Assembly (NCBI GenBank): GCA_964361655.1
Contig: CAYIBD010000008.1
Location: forward strand, 1-24,390
DNA from: CAYIBD01 sp964361655
GTDB taxonomy: Bacteria; Patescibacteriota; Minisyncoccia; Sungbacterales; SURF-37
Direction: 5' to 3'
Length of the DNA stretch: 24,390 nt
Part shown: positions 6,753 to 13,396 of the stretch, piece after piece
How the letters are laid out: each line of letters begins with the position of its first letter
Numbering within the stretch: the stretch's first letter is position 1
Translations under genes and position numbers: made by a program
Notes under the pieces: model-generated
What the model was told of the DNA's origin: nothing
Seen by the model: the letters and a program-made list of their open reading frames with translations, nothing else
Databases searched by the model: none

Positions 6753-6938
6753 ATGGCCAAGAAATCCGTCATTGCTCGAGCATTAAAGAAACCGAAATTC
6801 AAATCTCGGGTGGTGCGGCGCTGCTTTCGTTGCGGTCGGCGGCGGGGGTACCTCGGTGATTTTGGCCTCTGCCGCATCTGCTTCCGGGAGCTGGCCAATA
6901 AGGGAGAGATACCAGGAATTAGAAAGTCATCATGGTAA
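6753..6938 (+). CDS. rpsN: 30S ribosomal protein S14, zinc-binding (type Z)
   Basis: 61 aa, the short zinc form of S14. CFRCGRRRGYLGDFGLCRIC gives the two CxxC pairs that hold zinc (about residues 24-43), followed by FRELANKGEIPGIRKSSW, a standard S14 end. ATG 6753 is preferred over the TTG immediately before it. S14 is one of the late proteins in the 30S head. Hairpins fill the gaps on both sides of this gene. Confidence 0.96.
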   Translation: MAKKSVIARALKKPKFKSRVVRRCFRCGRRRGYLGDFGLCRICFRELANKGEIPGIRKSSW

Positions 6939-6943
6939 AATGT

Positions 6944-7078
6944 GAAATCCTAAGCTCTAAATCCTAAGCTCTAAATAAATCCCAATGACCAAAATCCAAA
7001 TGATCGAAACGTATTTTGAGCTTTTGGTATTTGAGTTTTGGGCTTGTTTAGGGTTTTGAAATTAGGACTTAGGGTTTC
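6944..7078. repeat. Long junction hairpin between rpsN and rpsH
   Basis: The arms are about 65 nt each. GAAATCCTAAG (6944-6954) pairs with CTTAGGGTTTC (7068-7078), and the middle continues with AAATCCTAAGCTCTAAA words against TTTAGGGTTTTGAAATTAGG. The left arm contains a 20-mer (6981-7000, CCCAATGACCAAAATCCAAA) that recurs exactly at 13233-13252. It ends 5 nt before the rpsH ATG. Confidence 0.85.
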
Positions 7079-7083
7079 AGAGT

Positions 7084-7470
7084 ATGGATCCTCTTGCCGA
7101 CATGTTCACTCGTATCCAGAATAGTTACCGCGCCAAAAAGCCGACGCTTATCGTGGCGTACTCCAAATTAAAGGAGGAGATTCTCCGGATCCTCCAGGGG
7201 CGGGGGTACGTCGCCGACTATGAGAAGCGCGGCCGGAAGATCCGCAAATTCCTCGAAATCAAGCTACGGTATGATGGCGAGACGCCGGCTATCGAGCGTA
7301 TCCGGAGGGTTTCGAAGTCCTCGCGGCGTCTCTATGTCGCCAGAGACGAAATCCGACCCGTACGCCAGGGGTACGGCTTGGCCATCATCTCAACCTCTCG
7401 GGGGCTGATGAGCGGCGAGGAAGCCCGGAAGGCCGGCGTCGGCGGAGAAATCATTGCTGAAGTGTGGTGA
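7084..7470 (+). CDS. rpsH: 30S ribosomal protein S8
   Basis: 128 aa, normal length. DPLADMFTRIQNSYRAKK at the start, SKLKEEILRILQGRGYV, and the C-terminal GLAIISTSRGLMSGEEARKAGVGGEIIAEVW match S8, a central-domain primary binder that in enterobacteria also represses the spc operon. I did not find a clear copy of the E. coli S8 operator near rplE here. ATG 7084. The stop is 5 nt before rplF. Confidence 0.97.
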   Translation: MDPLADMFTRIQNSYRAKKPTLIVAYSKLKEEILRILQGRGYVADYEKRGRKIRKFLEIKLRYDGETPAIERIRRVSKSSRRLYVARDEIRPVRQGYGLAIISTSRGLMSGEEARKAGVGGEIIAEVW

Positions 7471-7475
7471 ATTCT

Positions 7476-8033
7476 ATGAGCCGTATCGGTAAAAAACCTA
7501 TCGAGTTGCCTCGTGGGGTCACGGTGGAACAGGAAGAGGGCAGAATCGTGGTGAGCGGTCCCAAGGGGATGCTTTCGGCGGCGCTGCACCCGGCGGTGAC
7601 GGTCTCGTTTCGTGACAACACCATTGTCGTCGCGCCGGCCGTTCGTGGCCGGCAGACGCCGGCCCTGTGGGGGCTCACGCGGGCTTTGATCGCCGGCATG
7701 GTCGAGGGCGTTAGCCGCGGTTATGAAAAGAAGCTGGAGATCGAAGGCGTTGGCTACCGGGCGAATCTTGACGGAACAACGCTCGAACTCGCACTCGGCT
7801 TCTCGCATCCCGTGCGCGTGGAGGCACCAGCGGGCGTCACCTTCCGTGTGGAAAAGAACGCCGTCGTCATTTCCGGGATAGATAAGGCGCTCGTCGGCGA
7901 CGTCGCGGCGAGGGTTCGCGCCCTGCGGCCGCCGGAGCCCTACAAAGGAAAGGGCATCCGGTACAGCGGCGAAATTATCCGCCGCAAGGCGGGGAAGAAA
8001 GCGGCGACCGCAGGTACCGGCGCGGCAGCGTAG
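7476..8033 (+). CDS. rplF: 50S ribosomal protein L6
   Basis: 185 aa from ATG 7476 (MSRIGKKPIELPRGV, the usual L6 start; a GTG at 7464 in frame is rejected because it overlaps rpsH). Two L6 repeats are visible, with KLEIEGVGYRANLDG in the second and the diagnostic PPEPYKGKGIRYSGEIIRRKAGKK at the end. L6 lies near the sarcin-ricin loop. The tail is a short Ala/Gly extension. rplR follows after 11 nt. Confidence 0.97.
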   Translation: MSRIGKKPIELPRGVTVEQEEGRIVVSGPKGMLSAALHPAVTVSFRDNTIVVAPAVRGRQTPALWGLTRALIAGMVEGVSRGYEKKLEIEGVGYRANLDGTTLELALGFSHPVRVEAPAGVTFRVEKNAVVISGIDKALVGDVAARVRALRPPEPYKGKGIRYSGEIIRRKAGKKAATAGTGAAA

Positions 8034-8044
8034 GCGGCTATTCT

Positions 8045-8416
8045 ATGAAGCGAGGCGTTGGCATTCAGATCGCGAGGGCGCGGCGTGCGCACCGCGTGCG
8101 CCGCGGGGTGAGGGGAGCGGCTGGCCTGCCGCGACTTTCGGTATTCCGCTCCCATCGACATATTTCCGCACAGCTCATAGATGATACGATCGGCAAGACC
8201 GTTGCGAGCGCCTCTGATCGACACGGCTCCGGCCGCACGCCTGCTCGGCGATCTGCCTCGCGGCTGGAGCGAGCGGGAGCGGTCGGAGCGGAACTGGCAC
8301 GGCAAGCCAGCGCCCGGGGAATTCGCCGCGTTAGATTTGATCGCGGTCGGTACCGCTACCATGGCGCGGTGGCCGCTCTCGCGGAAGGGGCGCGGAAAGC
8401 GGGACTACAGTTTTAA
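8045..8416 (+). CDS. rplR: 50S ribosomal protein L18
   Basis: 123 aa. L18 delivers 5S rRNA to the 50S subunit with L5. It shows the LPRLSVFRSHRHISAQLIDD-like strand and the diagnostic end VRFDRGRYRYHGAVAALAEGARKAGLQF. The middle (ASDRHGSGRTPARRSASRLE) is more basic and less typical than in E. coli, but there is no frameshift. ATG 8045; the stop is followed after 9 nt by the rpsE ATG. Confidence 0.95.
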   Translation: MKRGVGIQIARARRAHRVRRGVRGAAGLPRLSVFRSHRHISAQLIDDTIGKTVASASDRHGSGRTPARRSASRLERAGAVGAELARQASARGIRRVRFDRGRYRYHGAVAALAEGARKAGLQF

Positions 8417-8425
8417 TTGGTCGGT

Positions 8426-8953
8426 ATGCGCGGACGACAGCGGAGAATGTATCGCGGCGGTGAACGGGAGCGGTCGGAGTTCGACCGCCGCCTCTTAGAC
8501 GTGCGGCGGGTTGCCCGCGTGGTCAAGGGGGGGCGACGCTTCAGCTTTCGGACAACCGTGGTCATCGGCAACCGTCGCGGCAAGGTGGGGGTGGGCGTAG
8601 CCAAGGGCCCTGACGTTGCCGCTGCTACCGAGAAAGCAGTACACCAGGCACGGAAGCACCTCATTATCGTTCCCCTGACGCCCGCGGGTTCGATTGCCCA
8701 TGAAGTGCGGGCGAAGTTCTCCGCAGCCCGGGTACTCCTCCGGCCACGGCCAGCCGGAGCGGGGATCGTGGCCGGCGGTGCGGTCCGCGCGGTGGTGGAG
8801 CTTGCCGGTATCGCTAATATCTCTTCGAAGATTCTTTCGCGTACGCCGAATAAGTTGACCAATGCCATGGCCGCCCTGGAAGCCCTGAAACAATTGAGAA
8901 GCACGAAGCAGGAAGCAAGAAGCACGAATCACGAGGTCACCCCTGCGTCATGA
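8426..8953 (+). CDS. rpsE: 30S ribosomal protein S5
   Basis: 175 aa from ATG 8426 (a TTG 9 nt earlier is possible). The S5 N-terminal dsRBD-like domain is seen as FDRRLLDVRRVARVVKGGRRF and VVIGNRRGKVGVGVAKGPDV, with the C-terminal domain containing GIVAGGAVRAVVELAGIANI and LSRTPNKLTNAMAALEALK. S5 affects decoding accuracy. The last 17 residues (STKQEARSTNHEVTPAS) fall beyond the S5 core and are encoded by the left arm of the next junction hairpin. rpmD (L30) should follow in most bacteria but is absent. Confidence 0.96.
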   Translation: MRGRQRRMYRGGERERSEFDRRLLDVRRVARVVKGGRRFSFRTTVVIGNRRGKVGVGVAKGPDVAAATEKAVHQARKHLIIVPLTPAGSIAHEVRAKFSAARVLLRPRPAGAGIVAGGAVRAVVELAGIANISSKILSRTPNKLTNAMAALEALKQLRSTKQEARSTNHEVTPAS

Positions 8954-8977
8954 TTCATGCTTCATGATTCTTAATTC
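8905..8977. repeat. Junction hairpin covering the 3' end of rpsE
   Basis: The 30-nt left arm (8905-8934, GAAGCAGGAAGCAAGAAGCA...) and right arm (8948-8977, TCATGATTCATGCTTCATGA...) are complementary at 23 of 30 positions with a 13-nt loop. The left arm lies inside the rpsE reading frame and the stop TGA (8951-8953) lies in the right arm. rplO starts 21 nt further on. Confidence 0.8.
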
Positions 8978-8998
8978 AGAACTTCGGCATGAGAAACT

Positions 8999-9424
8999 AT
9001 GCAAATCCAGCAGTTGAGGCCGAAAACTAGATTGCAGCGAGAGAAGCGCGTCGGTCGGGGTGACAAGACCGCCGGCCGCGGAACCAAAGGCCAGAAAGCC
9101 CGAGCCGGGGCCAAAATCCGGCCGGCCATCCGCGACATTTTGAAAAAACTGCCCAAGCGGCGCGGCTACCGGTTCCGGTCCTTCCAGGGGCCTCGAGCGG
9201 TCATTGACCTCGCTGCCGTTGCCAGACACTTCGAGAGCGGTGCTGTGGTCACGCCCCAGGCGTTGCTGGAGCGGAAACTCATCCGTAGAATGAAGGGGCG
9301 GATACCTCCGGTAAAGATCCTCGGGGCTCGACCGCTAGAGAAGAAGCTTACCGTCCGCGGTATCTTCCTTTCCCGACGCGCTCGGGCTCTCATCCAGGCG
9401 GCGGGCGGGACCGTTTCGGGGTGA
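8999..9424 (+). CDS. rplO: 50S ribosomal protein L15
   Basis: 141 aa. The RVGRGDKTAGRGTKGQKARAG segment (about residues 17-37) is the L15 glycine-rich rRNA-binding region. It is followed by FRSFQGPRAVIDL and a C-terminal KKLTVRGIFLSRRARALIQAAGG. L15 helps assemble domain II/V of 23S rRNA. In most bacteria rpmD lies between rpsE and rplO; here the 45-bp gap contains only the junction hairpin. secY begins 10 nt later. Confidence 0.96.
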   Translation: MQIQQLRPKTRLQREKRVGRGDKTAGRGTKGQKARAGAKIRPAIRDILKKLPKRRGYRFRSFQGPRAVIDLAAVARHFESGAVVTPQALLERKLIRRMKGRIPPVKILGARPLEKKLTVRGIFLSRRARALIQAAGGTVSG

Positions 9425-9434
9425 AAGCGCAACT

Positions 9435-10700
9435 ATGTTCGAGAAGCTCGCCTTAGCGTTCAAACTGCCGGACCTACGGAAGAAGATTCTATTCGTCTTG
9501 ATCATCCTCCTCATCTTCCGGATGGTGGCAGCGATTCCAGTACCGGGCGTGGATCCGACGCGCTTGAAGGAGTTTCTGGCCGGGAACCAGTTCTTCGGGC
9601 TCTTGAATATTTTTTCCGGAGGCGTGCTCGAGAACCTTTCAATCGTCATGCTCGGGGTGGGCCCCTACATCACCGCCTCGATTATCATGCAGCTCTTGAC
9701 GATGATTTTCCCCCGCCTGAAGGAGATGTACCAGGAAGAAGGCGAGGCCGGGCGGACAAAGTTCAACCAGTACGCCCGGCTGCTCACCCTTCCCTTAGCG
9801 CTCCTGCAGGCCTACGGCCTCTTGGTCATCTTGGTCCGACAGCAGATTCTCCCTCCGCTTGATGCCTTCGGGTACGCGACGAGCATGATTACGGTCACCG
9901 CCGGGACGATCTTCCTCATGTGGCTCGGCGAACTGATTACCGAGAAGCAGATCGGTAACGGCGTCTCCCTCCTGATTTTCGCCGGGATCGTCTCGCGGCT
10001 GCCGGTTGATCTCCGGCAAGCCATCCTCGCCTTCGATACCTCGCAGCTGCCGGCGTACGTCGCGTTCGCGGCGGTCGCGGTGGCCGTCGTGGCCGGTGTC
10101 GTGATCATTACCGAGGGCCAGCGGAATATCCCCGTTTCATATGCCAAGCGCATTCGGGGCAACCGCATCTTCGGCGGGGTGGAGACGCATCTGCCGTTAC
10201 GAGTCAACCAGGCCGGCGTCATTCCCATCATCTTCGCAATCTCGATCATTCTTTTCCCGGGGCTCATCGGGAGCTTCCTTGCCACCGTTCCCAACGATTT
10301 CGTCCAGACCGTTTCGCAGTTCCTGGTGAACCTCCTGAATAACCAGTGGCTCTACGGCGGCCTCTACTTCTTGCTGGTATTCCTCTTCACGTACTTTTAC
10401 ACCGCCGTAACGTTCGACCCCCAGGCCATTGCCACCAACATCCAGAAACAGGGCGGGTTTATCCTCGGCATGCGGCCGGGCCGTCCCACCGCCGAGTTCC
10501 TGGCGCGCATTCTGAACCGCATCACCCTCTTTGGCGGGCTCTTTTTGGGAGCGATCGCCATCCTGCCGCTCGCGGTTCAGGCCGGCTTCGGGCTCTCGGC
10601 CCTGACCATCGGCGGAACCTCGCTCTTGATCGTGGTGTCGGTGGTGCTCGAGACGTTGAAGCAAATCAATGCTCAATTAGTAATGCATGAATATGAATAG
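9435..10700 (+). CDS. secY: Preprotein translocase subunit SecY
   Basis: 421 aa, the expected length with ten membrane segments. Typical parts are the N-terminal FKLPDLRKKILFVLIILLIFR, AIPVPGVDP, the plug region FFGLLNIFSGGVLENLSIVM, GVGPYITASIIMQLL, the LGELITEKQIGNGVSLLIF loop and NIPVSYAKRIRG. SecY is the channel for protein export and membrane insertion in the cytoplasmic membrane. The end LVMHEYE matches the usual C-tail. It is the last gene of the spc-like cluster and is followed, as in many bacteria, by adk and (one gene later) map. Confidence 0.97.
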   Translation: MFEKLALAFKLPDLRKKILFVLIILLIFRMVAAIPVPGVDPTRLKEFLAGNQFFGLLNIFSGGVLENLSIVMLGVGPYITASIIMQLLTMIFPRLKEMYQEEGEAGRTKFNQYARLLTLPLALLQAYGLLVILVRQQILPPLDAFGYATSMITVTAGTIFLMWLGELITEKQIGNGVSLLIFAGIVSRLPVDLRQAILAFDTSQLPAYVAFAAVAVAVVAGVVIITEGQRNIPVSYAKRIRGNRIFGGVETHLPLRVNQAGVIPIIFAISIILFPGLIGSFLATVPNDFVQTVSQFLVNLLNNQWLYGGLYFLLVFLFTYFYTAVTFDPQAIATNIQKQGGFILGMRPGRPTAEFLARILNRITLFGGLFLGAIAILPLAVQAGFGLSALTIGGTSLLIVVSVVLETLKQINAQLVMHEYE

Positions 10701-10703
10701 GTT

Positions 10704-10739
10704 TTACGAATTACGAATCATTACGAATTTACGAATCAA
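10704..10739. repeat. TTACGAAT direct repeats between secY and adk
   Basis: Four copies of TTACGAAT or TTACGAA lie at about 10704, 10711, 10721 and 10730. There is no matching inverted arm, so this looks like one arm of the junction type left alone. It fills nearly the whole gap and ends 10 nt before the adk ATG. Confidence 0.7.
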
Positions 10740-10748
10740 TGTCGCGCT

Positions 10749-11339
10749 ATGACTAAGCGGCGGATCGGAAAAGCTAGGACACTAATACTTCTTGGCATCT
10801 CCGGTTCGGGCAAGGATACGCAGGCGCGTTTCCTATTGCAGGCGTTATCGCACAGTCGCAATTTCAGCACTGGTGATGCTTTCCGTGCGATTGCCAAGAA
10901 ACGAAATCTCATCGGCGGCTATATCAAGCGGATCCTCGATCAGGGCGGACTCGTACCCTATTGGGGCGCAGTTCATACGTGGCTGGCGGACTTTTTCGTA
11001 CGTCTCCGGCTTGACGAGCACTTAGTATTCTCTGGCTCCCCGCGAACGATACAAGAAGCCGAGATGCTTGATGATGTGATGCGTGATATCGGGCGCTCGC
11101 TGCCGGTGGGAATTTATCTCAAGCTCCCCGAGTCGGTGGCTCGTCAGCGGCTCTTCAGACGCGCTCGCTTTGATGACAACCGGCGTGCCATTGCGGGGCG
11201 CTTTCGCTTCTTCCGAGCGCATGTCCAGCCGGTGATTAAGTTCTACCGCCGCCGCGGCCGGCTCATCACCATCAACGGCGACCAGCCGGTGCCGGCGGTG
11301 TGGCGGGATATCCGACGGATGCTTCGCCTAAGAGGTTAG
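10749..11339 (+). CDS. adk: Adenylate kinase (short-LID type)
   Basis: 196 aa. It would make 2 ADP from ATP and AMP. The P-loop GISGSGKDTQ (about 16-25) has Asp where most Adk have Gly. The AMP site is FSTGDAFRAIAKK, the GFPR-like motif is GSPRTIQEAEMLD, and the LID is reduced to RRARFDDNRR without the long insert or the zinc-binding Cys. The C-terminal arginine FRFFRAH is kept. Position after secY is the classical adk position. It could belong to a broader nucleoside monophosphate kinase group, but context favours Adk. Confidence 0.88.
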   Translation: MTKRRIGKARTLILLGISGSGKDTQARFLLQALSHSRNFSTGDAFRAIAKKRNLIGGYIKRILDQGGLVPYWGAVHTWLADFFVRLRLDEHLVFSGSPRTIQEAEMLDDVMRDIGRSLPVGIYLKLPESVARQRLFRRARFDDNRRAIAGRFRFFRAHVQPVIKFYRRRGRLITINGDQPVPAVWRDIRRMLRLRG

Positions 11340-11354
11340 CCAAATCAGCAAGGT

Positions 11355-11909
11355 ATGAAATCAAAAATTAACCTCGAGTTGAAATATCATTGTCAAGCAT
11401 TCAGCCCGTTCCGGATGATATTGGAAGGCCTCGGCGCTCGAAAAGTTGTTACCAAGCACCAAAAGGATTATTTTTTCAATTTATCGGTAGCACGTGACCT
11501 GAAAACTCTGCCGCGGCTGAAGTTGAGGGTAGAGAATCAGCATCGAGAACTCATTTACTATCAACGTCCTCCCTTTGTGGAACGGCGGGGGGCTAGCGCC
11601 ACTATTACCCTCTATCCGGTGCGCGACAGTGCCCTTTTCGATTTTCTACGAAAAGCGCTCGGCGTCCTTGCCGTGGTTGAGAAGACTCGAGAACTTTGGC
11701 GCAAAGGTAACGCTACTTTTCACCTTGATCACGTCAAGGGCGTGGGAAACATCTTTGAGATTGAGATTTCGACCACTCCGCGCAACAATAGCCCCGACCG
11801 TAAAAAGCTCGCTGATTATCGGAGGAAGTTCTTGCCGTACCTTAGCCGCATGGTAAAAGGGTCAAATCTAGATCTGGTGCTACGGCGATCAGCTGTTCGT
11901 AAGAGTTGA
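11355..11909 (+). CDS. CYTH-domain protein (class IV adenylate cyclase / CyaB-like or triphosphatase)
   Basis: 184 aa. The CYTH signature near the N-terminus is NLELKYHC (residues 6-13; the family motif is ExExK, here with the first Glu as Asn). It is followed by LKLRVENQ with a substrate-binding Arg/Lys pattern, LIYYQRP, and the acidic strand LDHVKGVGNIFEIEIS, which in the CyaB branch closes the tunnel and binds metal. CYTH enzymes cut or cyclise triphosphate substrates (ATP to cAMP, thiamine triphosphate, inorganic triphosphate); the sequence alone does not say which. It lies 15 nt after adk and 9 nt before map, so all three are probably co-transcribed. ATG 11355. Confidence 0.75.
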   Translation: MKSKINLELKYHCQAFSPFRMILEGLGARKVVTKHQKDYFFNLSVARDLKTLPRLKLRVENQHRELIYYQRPPFVERRGASATITLYPVRDSALFDFLRKALGVLAVVEKTRELWRKGNATFHLDHVKGVGNIFEIEISTTPRNNSPDRKKLADYRRKFLPYLSRMVKGSNLDLVLRRSAVRKS

Positions 11910-11918
11910 TCCGTTCTC

Positions 11919-12764
11919 GTGACCATCTCATCCCATCAGGATCTCGAGGTGCTCCGTGAGTGCGGCAAAAGACTTGCGGCTATCATGGCCGAACTTATCG
12001 CAGCGGTGCGGCCGGGCATTGCCACGCTCGAGCTTGACCGCATCGCAGAGCGGCTCATCCGCGAGGCCGGCGGTGCGCCGGCCTTCAAGGGTTACCGCAC
12101 CAAGCGTGACGACCCGCCCTTTCCGGCCTCGATCTGCGTCTCGATCAACGACGAGGTAGTGCATGGCATTCCTCGTTCAAATCGCATTCTTAAGCCGGGT
12201 GATATCGTGGGACTTGATATTGGGATGCGCTGGCCCGCTCCGCAGCTGCCAGCAGCCAGCCGCCCGCAGCCAGCACGTTTTCGGGCTGCGAAGCTGGAAG
12301 CTGGACTCATCACCGACATGGCCATGACCGTGCCGGTAGGCCGCATTCCTACCCAGGCCGAGGCCTTGATCGCAGCCACCGAGCGAGCGCTCCGGGCCGG
12401 TATCGCAGCACTCCGGCCGGGAATCTGGATGGGCGATCTCTCCTATGCCATCCAGCAGACCATCGAGTCCCACGGCTTTGCCGTTGTCCGCGAGCTCGTG
12501 GGCCATGGAGTCGGCCGCCATCTCCACGAGGATCCCTATGTCCCCAACTTCGGCCAGCCCGGCGAAGGGGTGCGCATCAAGGAGGGAATGGTGCTGGCCA
12601 TCGAGCCTATGGCTACCGCCGGGAGTCCGCTGGTTATGCTCGATAGCGATGGCTGGACGTGGCGGACGAAGGATGGATCTCTGGCGGCCCATTTTGAACA
12701 TACGGTGGTCGTCACCAAAGAGGGGGCCGAGGTGCTCACGAGAATCATGAATCAAGAATCATGA
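11919..12764 (+). CDS. map: Methionine aminopeptidase, type I, with in-frame palindromic insert
   Basis: 281 aa from GTG 11919; no ATG gives a complete N-terminus. It removes the initiator Met from nascent proteins. All five metal ligands are present: Asp100 (GLDIG), Asp133 (ITDMAMT), His196 (VGHGVGRHLHEDPYVPNF), Glu229 (AIEPM) and Glu260 (HFEHTVVV), plus His82 (VHGIP). Between the two Asp ligands there are 33 residues instead of the 11 of E. coli MetAP. The extra stretch (WPAPQLPAASRPQPARFRAA) is encoded by an imperfect palindrome at about 12241-12304. The C-terminus ends in MNQES, written by the following junction hairpin, exactly as in S17. Confidence 0.93.
   Translation: MTISSHQDLEVLRECGKRLAAIMAELIAAVRPGIATLELDRIAERLIREAGGAPAFKGYRTKRDDPPFPASICVSINDEVVHGIPRSNRILKPGDIVGLDIGMRWPAPQLPAASRPQPARFRAAKLEAGLITDMAMTVPVGRIPTQAEALIAATERALRAGIAALRPGIWMGDLSYAIQQTIESHGFAVVRELVGHGVGRHLHEDPYVPNFGQPGEGVRIKEGMVLAIEPMATAGSPLVMLDSDGWTWRTKDGSLAAHFEHTVVVTKEGAEVLTRIMNQES
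12241..12304. repeat. In-frame palindromic insert inside map
   Basis: The left part is CAGCTGCCAGCAGCCAGC (12243-12260) followed by CGCCCGCAGCCAGC. The right part GGGCTGCGAAGCTGGAAGC (from 12283) is nearly its reverse complement, around a short ACGTTTTC loop. It adds about 22 codons between the first two metal ligands of MetAP without breaking the frame. Confidence 0.7.
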
Positions 12765-12830
12765 ATCAAGGAGATGGGGAAGAGCAATTTCCGTTGTGCA
12801 GCATGATTCATGATTCCAAATTCATGATTC
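12742..12830. repeat. Junction hairpin overlapping the end of map, before ruvX
   Basis: The left arm 12742-12770 (GAATCATGAATCAAGAATCA...) is complementary to the right arm 12802-12830 at 25 of 29 positions. The left arm contains the last codons and TGA stop of map (12762-12764). The right arm ends 6 nt before the ruvX ATG. Same AATCATGAATC vocabulary as the rpsQ-rplN and rpsE-rplO hairpins. Confidence 0.9.
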
Positions 12831-12836
12831 ATCGCT

Positions 12837-13226
12837 ATGCGCTACCTCGGCGTTGATTACGGCAAAAGGCGCATTGGCCTTGCCCTCTCTGATCCGGAGG
12901 GCAAGATTGCGTTTCCCCATGGGGTCGTTGGACATCTTTCGGACGTGGTTGCTCTGGCACGGACGGAGGGGGTAGGCGAGATTGTGGTTGGGCTGCCGCG
13001 TTCTTCGAGCGGCGCGGATACGGTCGAAGCGCGATCGGTGAGAACGTTTGCTGCCAAGCTCCAATCGGCGGTAGAATTACCGATAGCATTCGAGGATGAG
13101 CGCCTCACGACGAAACTTGCCCGTCGCCACACTCCAGAAGCGAACGTTGATGCCTCGGCCGCCGCCCTCATCCTGCAATCCTACCTCGATAGGATAAAAC
13201 CCGAAGAACTAGATCCTAAGCGCTGA
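12837..13226 (+). CDS. ruvX: Putative pre-16S rRNA nuclease / RuvX (YqgF) family
   Basis: 129 aa. The RNase H-like fold is seen in MRYLGVDYGKRRIGLALSD (catalytic Asp in GVDYG), IVVGLPRS, FEDERLTT (second acidic residue) and VDASAAALILQSYLD (C-terminal Asp). The family trims the 5' end of pre-16S rRNA and was earlier proposed as a Holliday junction resolvase. The final ELDPKR and stop are written in the CTAGATCCTAAGCGC words that begin the next repeat, so the native C-terminus may have been replaced. ATG 12837. Confidence 0.9.
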   Translation: MRYLGVDYGKRRIGLALSDPEGKIAFPHGVVGHLSDVVALARTEGVGEIVVGLPRSSSGADTVEARSVRTFAAKLQSAVELPIAFEDERLTTKLARRHTPEANVDASAAALILQSYLDRIKPEELDPKR

Positions 13227-13396
13227 GCAAGCCCCAATGACCAAAATCCAAAATGACACGAAGTGTCATCCTGAGCGGAGCGAAGGATCTACACGAGTTC
13301 CTTCGGGCTCTGCCCTCGGGCCTGCACTGAGCGAAGCGAATGTGATGACGCCTTGTGGCGTCAGTTTAGGATTTAGAAATTAGGGTTTAGGATTTC
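13209..13396. repeat. Composite repeat between ruvX and the glycosyltransferase gene
   Basis: The outer words AGATCCTAAG (13211-13220) and TTTAGGATTTC (13386-13396) are inverted. The left side carries the 20-mer CCCAATGACCAAAATCCAAA (13233-13252), also found at 6981-7000. Nested inside are ATGACAC/GTGTCAT (13253-13269), a GTCATCCTGAGCGGAGCGAA element (from 13265) known as a dispersed repeat in many bacteria, and TGACGCC/GGCGTCA (13346-13363). The right arm touches the next ATG. Confidence 0.8.

Noticed and set aside
3527..8416. UGA recoded as glycine (Gracilibacteria/SR1 code)
   Set aside because: rplV, rplP, rpmC, rplN, rpsQ and other genes end at TGA at the expected length, often in ATGA overlaps, so UGA is a stop.
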